Part shown: positions 36,230 to 48,937 of the stretch, piece by piece
Numbering within the stretch: position 1 is the first letter of the stretch
Layout: every line of letters begins with the position of its first letter
Assembly (NCBI RefSeq): GCF_014356525.2
Contig: NC_052505.1
Coordinates: 16,183,635-16,247,634, forward strand
Direction of reading: 5' to 3'
Length of the DNA stretch: 64,000 nucleotides
From: Nilaparvata lugens
Lineage: Eukaryota > Arthropoda > Insecta > Hemiptera > Delphacidae
Program-made: the position numbers and the translations under genes
The notes under the pieces: generated by a model
Database searches by the model: none
Told to the model about the DNA's origin: nothing
The model's input: the letters and a program-made list of their open reading frames with translations, nothing else

Positions 36230-39200
36230 CTGTAACAATCAAATCAAATTTATTGCCAAATTCATATAAATAATTCACAAAACATGGAAAACAAAATTCA
36301 GTTTCATACATTAGAAATTTACTAACAAAAATACAAAACCTTTATTGAACTAAATAATAAAATATATAATATTTGGCGTTGCAAGCAAAACAAAGTTTGT
36401 GCGCTAGCAACGAGCATTCAGTAAGCACTCCAATTTGAGAAAACTATAAAAAAGTAACTGTAGAAACAAAAAAAAATTAACAAACACTTCAAACAAAAAA
36501 TTAGCATACACTTTCAAAAAAGAAAAAGAAAAAACATGATTGTGGAGTACTTCACAGTATAAACTAACATAAACAAAATATAATTCATTAAACAAATATT
36601 CATTTTGATATAATTATTAAGAGTTTGAAATTAGTGCAGGATAACATTATATAAATTATTGGGTTCAGTTTGAGAGACAACTTTCAATAGTAAAGGGGGA
36701 AATAATTAATTTGAATCAGTGCAGGATAACATAAATTGAAATTTAGTTTGATAGACAACTTTCAGATAGTAAAGGGGGAAATAATTTGAATAAAACATGA
36801 TATCATTTTATAAAGTTGAAAAATTAACGAAAAACTACATCAGGGTGGCCACCCATTTTAAAATGAAAAATTCATGAGTAATTCCCGGTTTTCCAGAGTA
36901 AAATTTCAAATTTTCCAGGTAGAGTTCCGTTATTTGAGGAAAAAGATACATTCGTAAAGAATTTATGAAAATCTTCAGTTTGATCTTTCATGACAAATTG
37001 CGAATAGCGTATTTACATTTCCAAGTATATTGATAATTTTTGACACTAAAGTCTATTTTTGTGAGAAATTAGGTAGTTCTTTCAACTACTCATGTGTGTG
37101 GAGTGCTTTCGGACAGGGTCTATTTTCAATACTCAGTGAGTAGTTGAAAAACGAAAAAATCCTCACAAAAATAAACTGCAATGTCAAAGTTATCAATACA
37201 TTTGAAAATTTATTATGTATTCTGAGTCATACTTTCACTAATGAAGCCATATGCATGCACAGTAGCCGATTCCAGCTGTAGGTAACTCTTCAAACATTGA
37301 AGAAAGGCTCATTACAAAGAGAATGAAGCCATCAAAATATTTAATTTTGAAATGTAATTGATAATATCATGACTAAAAATATGATCATTTTAAAATAAAC
37401 GATAAGCGAGCGCAAATTTTTTCACTGTTTTACACTCAAAAAAAGCTAACAAATCTATTGAAACCGAAAATGTGAAATGTACATTAAGAAGCATTTAAAA
37501 AGCATAGGCTAAAATTAAAGGAAGTTACTAATTAAATATGTTACTGTACACTTCTTTACTAAATTAATTTAATTTATGAAAAATTCATGAGGAATTCACG
37601 GTATTTTTCCCGGTTGGTAAAATCATGAGGAATTCAAGTATTTCCCGGTAGGTGGCCACCCTGCTACATACTCTGATGATTTAGGGCCATTGACGAAAAA
37701 CTACATACTCTGATGATTTAGTGCCATATGTACAATTAAGTTTAACGCTAAACCACGGGAGCTTTTAGGCCCGTATGCAGGCAGATACGCTTTTTAAACA
37801 AAGAAATGTCAGCTATTCGTTTAAACCCCGTATGAAACACATTGTGATAAACGCAACCATATCTACATGTAAACGAGGTTTAGCGTTAAACGTAGATTGT
37901 GCACATGACCATAAATCATGCAAATTATAAGGTTCCTTTCTGATTAGAATGATTCAGGTTGACTAATTCAATCAAGTACAAAATTATAAGATTATAATGA
38001 AAAATATCGTCCAATAAGAAACAAAAACTTCATCTATTATGCTTAAATGAAAAAAAAAAAACACTGTATTAACTCCACTTCTATCAATGTAATTACAGTT
38101 CAGCATTATAGTTCTAGATGAGTTTGTTTCAACATGAAACTGCAGTTCTGTAATTAAATTAATAATTGTGGAGTTGACAAAATAAAACGAAGTCTTTTCT
38201 AAATTATGGAGAAGTTCCACATCAATACAAACAAACATCAACAAACCTTATTATGCTGCAGTTGAAAATTCAATGATTTAGTTCAGTACTTGGATCTGTC
38301 AAAATTTGTAGTAAACGACTATGCTCAGAGGGAAATTCAGTAACAATCAATCTACTAATGGAAAGTTTTAGTGGTAATTATCTTGAAACAAGGATTTCAA
38401 GTGAATGTAATGATTGTGCTACTATATTGAAAATTAGGTTTGTTGAATTGAATAAAAATACATTATCAATTGAAATAAGAGAATAATATTGTTGTTTAAT
38501 TTATTGTAATAAAAAATGAATTATCAATTTAATAACATAATTGATCAAAAACTCGTTTTCTTGAAAACACACATTTTGAAACCAGGGTCGAAAAAACTCG
38601 ATCATTTTATTGTAACGCTATGTATGACATCACTGTTACATCATCTTTAAAGGAAAAAGTGAGCGTCTACAGGCGTATAAACGATTTTCCTGAAACGAAG
38701 CAGTTTTTCGTACATGACTAATACAACTGTCTATGTCCCGGTTGCACAAAAGCCGGTTAAATTGTAACCATGATTAATTTCACGAGAATCAATCAGAGAA
38801 GGCTTTTTAGATAAGACGGCTTCTCTGGTTGGTTCTCGTGGAATTAATCACGGTTGAAATTCAACCGGCACTTTGAGTCAAAACATAGTGAAGTGACGAA
38901 GAGAGAGGGTAGCTGAGAGTGTTGGAAAGAAAAGGAGCGGCGATGGTAGAGGTTAGCAGAGAAAGTAGCTGAGAGTGTTGTAGAGTAATTAAGCGAAGAA
39001 GGTAGCAGAGAATCTTGGAAAGTTATGCATGTGTTGAAAATGTGTCAGAACGTAGTAAAGCGACGAACAGGGAACGCGCCAACCAAGCTCCCAGTCAGCT
39101 GAGCTCCTTTTAAAACCACTTTCGAGGGGATTGGTTGATGACGTCAACTGAGCTCTTGAGAGAGGAGCTTGGTTGTCGTGAGCGTGTGAGGAGATTGGTT

Positions 39201-42200
39201 GTCGTCTACGGTCCCGACAATCAGTCCCCTCTTAACCAGTAGGGGATTAGCTCTCGGGGAGACTAGTTGACGCCAGCGTGCAAGGAGCTTGCTTATAGTC
39301 ACCGAACCCGACAACCAAGCTCCTCGCACGCTCACGTTTGAGTGCCGGAGTTTTCGTGAGTAAACTGACATATATTTTATGCACTTACTCAATGGATTTC
39401 CACAAATCACGCCTGGTTTTCCCAGCCATTCATAGTTTTTTGATGATTTATATCAAATTTTTCAAGAACAAATAGTTCAATAAACTTTCAGGCTCGATTC
39501 AATCACTGGTTGATTTGAATTATGTAGTGCAGGATGGAAAAAAGCTTGTTTCTATTGGAATGAATAAAACATTTCTCTGTCAGTTGGATTCGGATAGAGA
39601 ACTATTCTATTTCATTTAATGTTTGCAGTGATAGAGGTGACAACATTAACAAGCTTTTCTTCTAAAGCTTCATTCAAAGCTTTTCTTATAATCGAATTTA
39701 TAGAATGTGTGTAACAATGTCTGTGATTGTACTACTTCCCCGCCCGCTTCAAGCTGGTTTCAATGCCCAATAGGGGATCGGCTGTCTGTCGGGGAGCTTG
39801 TTTGTCATTAGCGTGCAAGGAGCTTGATTGTCGGGTACGATCACGACAAGCAGACCCCTCATATCCAGCAGGGGATCAGCTGGCGTGGAGCTTGGTTGTC
39901 GAAAGCGTGCGACAACCAAGCTCCTTCGTTCTAGTAGGGGATTAGCTGTCGGGAAGACTAGTTGACGGCAATGGTGTATTTTGCCAGGGGATCGGCTGAC
40001 GCCTGTGATCAAAATTGCGAAGAGATTAGTTGGCGGCGACCCGGCGAAGATATGGTAGAATAAGTACGGTATCGAAAGAAGCATATTCAGAAACATGCAT
40101 CATTTTCAACACTCTCAGATAAATTCTCTGATACACTCTACCTTCGCCGGTTCACTATTTTCGACACTAAGGGTGTGATCACATTGAATGTGTAAGTGCA
40201 CGCTTGGTTATGCATGTCCAACCGCGCAGATGAGGAATAAAATCTAAAAAGAGCAATAGAGAACACTCAAAGAGAAGTCACACTGAATGTGTGCACTTGT
40301 TGATTGCGTTCAGTGTGAGCAGCTACATGCAAATCACAACGTGTTTCAATGGCACATTCCAGATTTAGTTTTTTTGATTCATGCATGATCTGACATGCAC
40401 TTTCACATATACGCATTCAATGTGATCGCACCCTTAGGAATTGTTTGAGCTTCACATATCCATTTAAGATATACGCATTCAATATGATCACACCCTTAGG
40501 AATTGTTTGAGCTTCACATATTCATTTTAGATATACGTATTCAATGTGATCACACGCTTAGGAATTGTTTGAGCTTCACATAATTATTCATTTTAGATAT
40601 ACGCATTCAATGTGATCACACGCTTAGGAATTGTTTGAGCTTCATATTCATTTTAGATATATGCATTCAATGTGATCATACCCTTAGGAATTGTTTGAGC
40701 TTCATATTCATTTTAGATATACGCATTCAATATGATCACACCCTTAGGAATTGTTTGAGCTTCTCATATTCATTTTAGATATACGCATTCAATGTGATCA
40801 CACCCTTAAGAATTGTTTGAGCTTCACATAATTAGTCATTTTAGATATACGCATTCAATGTGATCACACCCTTAGGAATTGTTTGAGCTTCACATATTCA
40901 TTTAAGATATACGCATTCAATGTGATCACACCCTTAAGAATTGTTTGAGCTTCACATAATTATTCATTTTAGATATACGCATTCAATGTGATCACACCCT
41001 TAGGAATTGTTTGAGCTTCACATATTCATTTAAGATATACGCATTCAATATGATCACACCCTTAGGAATTGTTTGAGCTTCACATATTCATTTTAGATAT
41101 ACGCATTCAATGTGATCACACCCTTAAGAATTGTTTGAGCTTCACATAATTATTCATTTTAGATATACGCATTCAATGTGATCACACCCTTAGGATTGTT
41201 TGAGCTTCACATATTCATTTAAGATATACGCATTCAATATGATCACACCCTTAGGAATGTTTGAGCTTCTCATATTCATTTTAGATATACGCATTCAATG
41301 TGATCACACCCTTAAGAATTGTTTGAGCTTCACATAATTAGTCATTTTAGATATACGCATTCAATGTGATCACACCCTTAGGAATTGTTTGAGCTTCACA
41401 TATTCATTTAAGATATACGCATTCAATGTGATCACACCCTTAAGAATTGTTTGAGCTTCACATAATTATTCATTTTAGATATACGCATTCAATGTGATCA
41501 CACCCTTAGGAATTGTTTGAGCTTCACATATTCATTTAAGATATACGCATTCAATATGATCACACCCTTAGGAATTGTTTGAGCTTCACATATTCATTTT
41601 AGATATACGCATTCAATGTGATCACACCCTTAAGAATTGTTTGAGCTTCACATAATTATTCATTTTAGATATACGCATTCAATGTGATCACACCCTTAGG
41701 AATTGTTTGAGCTTCACATATTCATTTAAGATATACGCATTCAATGTGATCACACCCTTAAGAATTGTTTGAGCTTCACATAATTATTCATTTTAGATAT
41801 ACGCATTCAATGTGATCACACCCTTAGGAATTGTTTGAGCTTCACATATTCATTTAAGATATACGCGTTCAATGAGATCACACCCTTAGGAATTGTTTGA
41901 GCTTCACATATTCATTTTAGATATACGCGTTCAATGAGATCACTCCCTTAGGAATTGTTTGATCTTCATATATATTTATTTTAGAATAAATTCTTCACAC
42001 AAAATTGCCAGAGTTCTGCTAGTTTTAAAAATTCTTCTTACCTTATATTTGTTGTTGATTTTGGAGTAAAGATGAAAATGTATATCAATGAAACATAACA
42101 GAACTGGAAAATAACCTTATCTAGGCTGTACCAAGTATAACAATTTGTGAGAGAAACTGTTTTGGGACAGGTAAACTGATGATTGTCTCCAAATCATTGA

Positions 42201-45200
42201 CTTGAATAAGGGCCGGTTTCTGAGCTCGGGATTTAGCCAAGTTCTAGACTTTAAACAGCTGGAGTCAGAAAATTGGCTTTCCGAAACGGGGCGTAGTCGC
42301 ATTTTTTATGATAATCTTTATCTTCTCATTTCTATAATTGGAAACGTTTTTCCTTGACGAAATGAAACATTGCTAATTAAACTTTACACTATTTCCTCTT
42401 TATTTTATTTTGTGTTCAATTTTCTAGTTTTTTGAAATTTAATTTAAATGTGGACTGCAACTACGCCCCGTTTTGGAAAGCCAATTTTCTGACTCCAGCT
42501 GTTTAAAGTCTAGAACTTAGCTAAATCCCGAGCTCCAAAACCGGCCCTGAGAGTTATTTTAAACGAATGAGTTACCTTCTGCATATTCATGTTGGTTCCT
42601 CTGGCCATTTTGATTGATAGATTGGCCATGCGAGCAGCTGCTCCCACTAAGCCGCGACTGCACGAGCTCGAGTTCAGAAATTTCTCAACAATGATGATGG
42701 CCAACTTGAATCTCAGAGACGCCAGACCGGGTCGGCTATGCACACTTTTAGCCAGTGTCCAAATCATATTGTCATAATCTTCCTTAAATGTCAAAATTAA
42801 AAATCAAATTTCCCTTTTTAAAAAATTTATTATCAAGACATGTTTCAATATTATGTTGCCATTTTCAAGAAATGTACAGCCGTGAGTATGGAATAAATAC
42901 AATAATTGTTCCCTTCAAAATAAATCTAATCAACTAAATACACAAAAAATACAGATTCAGAAATAACTATACAGATAATAGAAGTTTACAGTATAGCTAA
43001 ACAAACTTTTATGTAAATTAACCAACTCAACTATGAAGTACGGGTACGGCTAACCCATTTACTAAAGTAGATGTAATATATAGGGTGATTATAAAAGGAC
43101 TTTACAACTTTGAAAGCGCATGAATATTTATTGAAATCACTTACAGAATTGAGAAAGGTGTCATTTTGTTACAAAACACTCCAAGTTTAAGGTGTGGGTG
43201 CTATTTTGGTTCGATGTGACAGCCGTTGGTAATGCGTCCCACCGATAATCGATTTCTTGCCACATTCGTACCGTACCAGCATATCAGACGTAACTTGTGC
43301 AACCGCAGCGATCCGAATGTGATCCGATTTCGGAGGTCATCAAGATTGTCTGGTAGAGGTGGAACATAAACCTTATCCGTAATGAAACCTCACAGAAATA
43401 AATCCATCGGTGTTAAATCCGGTGAGCGAGGTGGCCATGCATCTGCATGGTAATCCAGCGAAGTTGAAAGCAATTGTCTAGAAACACCGATGTTTTTTCG
43501 ATTTCTTGATTCGATAATCGATTTCTTGCCACACTCGTACCAGCATATCAGGCGTAACTTGTGCAACCGCAGCGATCCGAATGTGATCCGATTTCGGAGG
43601 TCATCAAGATTGTCTGGTAGAGGTGGAACATAAACCTTATCCGTAATGAAACCTCACAGAAATAAATCCATCGGTGTTAAATCCGGTGAGCGAGGTGGCC
43701 ATGCATCTGCATGGTAATCCAGCGAAGTTGAAAGCAATTGTCTAGAAACACCGATGTTTTTTTTCCTGTGGGGTTTCATTACCGATAAGGCTCATGTTCC
43801 GCCTCTACCAGACAATCTTAATGACCTCCGAGATTTGATCACATTCGGATCCCTGCCGTTGCACAAGTTACGCCTGATATGCTGGTACGAGTGTGGCAAG
43901 AAATCGATTATCGGTGGGATGTATGTCGCATTACCAACGGCTGTCACATCGAACCAAAATAGCAACCACACCTTAAGGTGCGTACAGATATACGCGCCGC
44001 GAACATGATCAATTCACTTTTAATCAGCTGATTATATCTGTATTTTTACAGAAACGGTAAGATACATATATAAAAAGCTTGGTATCAGCTGATTAAAAGT
44101 GAATGGCTCATGTCATTTTGTAACAAAATGACACATTTCTAAATTCTGTAACTAATTTCAATAAATATTTATGTGCTTTCAAAGTTGTAAAGTCCTTTTA
44201 TAATCACTCTGTATTTTGAGATTTGCAAAAAGCAAATTAAAATGGAATGACTTTTATTTGAAGTGGCGAAGTTTGGACAGAAATATCAATTTAACAACGA
44301 TGGAACAATTAAGTGGGACATTTTGCAGAGTTTATAGCAATGATATGCAATCGCAAACTGCACTTGATGGTACAGAATAATTGAACGAGCGTAGCGATTT
44401 CTTAGTTTTGACGCAAGGCTTTCGGCATTTGCATGTTCAAATCAAATCATTTTTTTATTTTGACAAAAAAAAAACAACTCAGTGAAATAAAGATATAAAC
44501 TTCTATACAGTTAGTTCCTGTCAAAATAAAAATACTACTTGCTAAATTATTCTCAATTTGTATGCAAGTAGGAGGTCAGTGAAAAAAAAGTTTTTAATGC
44601 TACATTCACACACACACTCACACATCTTTCTCTTTAAAGTTGGTATGTGCAAAAAAGGTAAAAGAAGTATTATAATAGAATGTGAATCAGATAATTACAG
44701 TAAAATAACTCTCAATAGTTTCAGGCAGACATCCAGTAAGCCATTTTGATATTTGTTTTTTCAAAAGTATTTTGTTTTCAGTATTTCTTATATAATCAGG
44801 TAGATAGTTGGAAAATGTTCGATGATAACTATCGAACGCTTTTGACAGATTTAACTCTTATTTATTCATAATAAACTGATTTCCATCATATTTTATAGAG
44901 ACTCAAATCACAGAGTTGCAAGCCAGTTCAAAATTCAAGCAAATAAGAAATCCATACAACGAGGCTTATTTCGTAAAACTTACAACTTGACAAATAAATA
45001 ATTGATTCTACAAGTTGATAATAAAAAAAATACTAAAGTTATTGAAATGCACTTACTTCAATGAAACTAATGTATGCATCAAAAGTACTGATGTCAGTGA
45101 TGTACTCAGGATTACTGCCAAGAGGTTTGACTAGTTCCAGGACTTCTTTGGCTGATTCCAAATCGGCACCCAACATATGAAATGCAAATTCAGCGAACAT

Positions 45201-48200
45201 ACCGTTTGCGCATTGGATATTCGAGTTTTCCTGCAGCATTCGACTATCAACAGAAAAATAATACTGTTATTAAAAAAGTAAACACTCCATTACAACTATA
45301 GTGATGTCTACGTTATAATGGTAGTGTTTGATTAGCAATAGTATTGCTATCTTTGTCTATCATTCAACAAAGCCGATACGCGAAAAAGCGTACCTGGTGT
45401 TATTGAGTGCACGGCAGCAGTGATACGAACGAGTTTGGCTACCGCCTAGATGTTTGCCGTGCAGCAGCTGGAGGCCACATTGAACACTTGTAATGTACGG
45501 TATTAAAAAAGTTGAAACTTTCTCTTTCCATTTGTATAAAGATTGTCCATTTTGCATTTTTACTTTAATAAATAGCAAATTTTGACAATGGTTCCATCAT
45601 TTAGAATAACACTGTATTTATGATATTTTCATGTCTATTGCAAGTTCTTAAAATACTTGATGTAATATATTTTTCCTACAGTTACCTTGAAAAGTGACCA
45701 TTCCTGCACTGATTACAGAACGCAAAGAATCACTTTTACGCTCTAGTGCGGGAAAAATTTTTCCTGCACTCCAGATTTGCAACATGGCAACGCAAAATAG
45801 TTAGTTAGTAGGTTATATGGAGCACCAGTGCAGCAAAATCAAAATTAGTAACGTTGGTAACTGCACTGACATTGGTGCACGTTATAAGAATATTGATGCG
45901 GTGGACAACAGTGGATGACAGCCGCCTTCATTCAAACACTACTACATTATTATTCAATTTTAAATAAATTAAGGTTTTTATTAATAATAAAATTACACAG
46001 AAAAACATTTGATGCATTTCAGGGAATTTTAACCATAATTACCCACTTTTCATGATTCAATGGTAACTGTAGGAAAAATTAAATGTGAAATACGTGCGCA
46101 AAATTCCTCTGCTGCACTCAAGAAACCATTCCGCCCTCGCCTATGGCTCGGGCGTAAACGTTTCTTTCGGTGCAGCAAACTGTCACTTTGCGCACTAGTT
46201 GCACAAATAACTATTTTCCTGCAGTTGCCTTGAAAAGTGGCCATTCCTGCACTGATTACAGAACGCAAAGAATCACTTTTCCGCTCTAGTGCAACATGGC
46301 AACACAAAATAGTTGGTGGGTTATATGGAGGATTAGTGCACGAAAACCATAATTAAGTTGGTAACAATGACTGCGGTTAGATTTAGATAAGAATCATTTC
46401 AATGGCTACCCTACATTTATGATAAAATCCCAATCTAGAAATCCAGAACAAAAATAATGTTCATCTAAATCATAATTAAATAAATAATCATCATTTACGA
46501 ATTCTCATCATTTAATAATAAATAATAGTTCTTTTCTATTGATAATTATTATTTCAACTGCAAGCAATGAGAAAAGTAGCAAATATACATTATAAAATTC
46601 GAATTTTGAGGTTAAATGATTACCATTCGATATCCATGTAGATAAAAATACTACAATAAATATTCTCTGTTGTCTATGTTATTTTTATATATTTTTTCAG
46701 TTTACTTTGAGCATTTTTCTCAGTAATTTGAGCAAAAATCTAAATTTCTGAATCCTGTTTCTGTAATTTTTAGCTGGATGAAACAAACTTAGGTACGATT
46801 CTTCCCGCTAGGTCGCGCGCTTGTCGGTTCAGCCATCTTGCAGCCATTCCATTCAGCTGTTGGCGTGTATTTTGAATGCGAATTTTTTGTTCTATCTGTA
46901 TTTTTTCTGATTCTTGAATGAATAAAAATGAGAACTTTGGCTGAGCATTTTCAACTTTAATTGGATTATTAATTTTCAAATGAATTAAGGTTGTTATTAA
47001 TAACAGCATCACACACACAATATTTGATGGATTTCAGCCATCATTTTACCCATAATTACCCACTTTTCATATTCAATGGTAACTGTAGGAAAAATTTAAT
47101 GTGAAAAACGTGCACAAAGTTCCTCTGCTGCACTCAAGAAGCCATTCCGGCAACGTTTCTTTCGGTGCAGCAAACTGTCACTTTGCACACTAGTTGCACA
47201 AATAACTATTGTACATACCTTCGCATACATGTGACAAAATTGAAATCTACAAATTTTAGGAAGCTAACATTTCTTACAAACCATTGCTTGAGATTTTTGA
47301 GTGTGGAATCAGCGTCATCTTTTTTATAGAAAGCTGCAGCTTTGGCGATCATCACATCAGCCAGTTTATCATATTTACCGTTGCTAAGTGAATATTTAGT
47401 TGTGATTCTTTCGTACTGCCTTATACATTCGTCCAACTGGTCACCTTCGAACGACAAACACAAATTTCAACACACAAAAAGATGGTTATCCTTATGAACA
47501 AAAATATAAATGTGATAAGTGTAAGAAGGAATATTATTTGAGTGAAGCCATCATCAACCAATAGTTTCATGAAGCAAATTTGAATACTATATGATTTTTC
47601 GGTAGAATGTCAGTCCAAGAAGATTCATGCAACAGCAATTAGGAGCAAGGAAAAAAGTAAAAATTTGCTACAGTATTTTCTCAAATGCATTACAATAGAT
47701 TTTAAGATTTATATGTAGACTTGGACAAGTGTGCCAAGTAGGATTCATGCAGGTGCGTTCAAACACGCGCATTTCGCTTTATATTATTATAATTCTTTAT
47801 TGATTCATACAATAAGTACATCATCAAAATGATTGGGAGAGAAAAAATTAATGTAACCTACTGCTATTCCTCCCCCAAAATCAGATAAAGTTACACATAG
47901 TCCGAAATAGGTTAAGTCTTGTAATAGTTTAATATATCTGTATTTGTACAGAAACAATAAGATTAAGATATAATAAACTATTAAAAGAGAAATGTGTGTG
48001 TTCGTGGCGCAAGTTACATGCTTAAATAATCAGAGTGTTTTCATTATAAAAGTAATTCATCAATTATTATATAAATCAGACTAGTTTCTATTGAATAAAA
48101 ATTGTAACATTTAAAATTGTCACAACTGTAGGTTTGAGATATGTTGTCTCAAATATGTTTAAATAAATAAATACTTGTTACAATAGTTTTATTCAATACT

Positions 48201-48822
48201 AACAGGTAACCCGTGCTCTGCAAGGGTCTAATTAAAAACTTGACCTACTGAAATCTTGAAGAATTTAAAATAGGCCTATAACCATTCTCGGTAAACTAAA
48301 ACGCTACATATGCAAAATTTCAAGTTAATCAGTCCAGTAGCTCAGACGTGATGATGATTCGTGAATTCCTATCCTGAACGTGTATAAGCCGATTCTTTCC
48401 TCTATTACTCATAGTTCATAGATAGATACATAAATATGTATCATAGATACATAGATTCATGAATATCTTCTACAACATCATTTCCACAATAACACAGACT
48501 GGATATTTAGCAGATGATTATACTAGCACAAGTTCTAAATAGTGTTTTTGTCTTTTCGGTCTCAAAATTTTATAGTATTTTGAAAGTTTGGAATTTTTTA
48601 ATTAATTGTAATTGATTTAATTTAATTTTGAAGTATTTTCTAATTTAAAAATGATTTTCATGTGTTTTGAATTGTAAATTGAGTGTTATGAATGAGTGTA
48701 AATGAATGTTAAGTGACACATAACCTAGCTACATTTTTGGACTGTTGTATAAATTAGAATTGGAACCGTTTTGGGCTTATAAGCCTGTGGTACTTTTCTG
48801 TACGTTGTGTAATTATGAATGA

Positions 48823-48893
<71 letters not shown>

Positions 48894-48902
48894 GTAAATA
48901 AG

Positions 48903-48937
<35 letters not shown>

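Noticed and set aside
36403..36595. Minus-strand Phe/Leu-rich frame in a Ski3 intron
   Set aside because: AT-rich intron sequence; composition only, no splice support.
39749..40096. 115-residue minus-strand frame as a gene
   Set aside because: It lies in the foldback repeat cluster. Its peptide repeats follow the DNA motif, and similar frames occur on the other strand.
40437..41985. Regularly spaced repeats resembling a CRISPR array
   Set aside because: Whole units repeat, including the presumed spacers. There are no unique spacers and no cas genes, and the DNA is insect. It is a minisatellite.
45231..45243. Upstream acceptor (GTTGATAG) for the Ski3 exon at 45057-45230
   Set aside because: Using it would shift the reading frame relative to the previous exon. 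The AG at 45231-45232 keeps phase 0.
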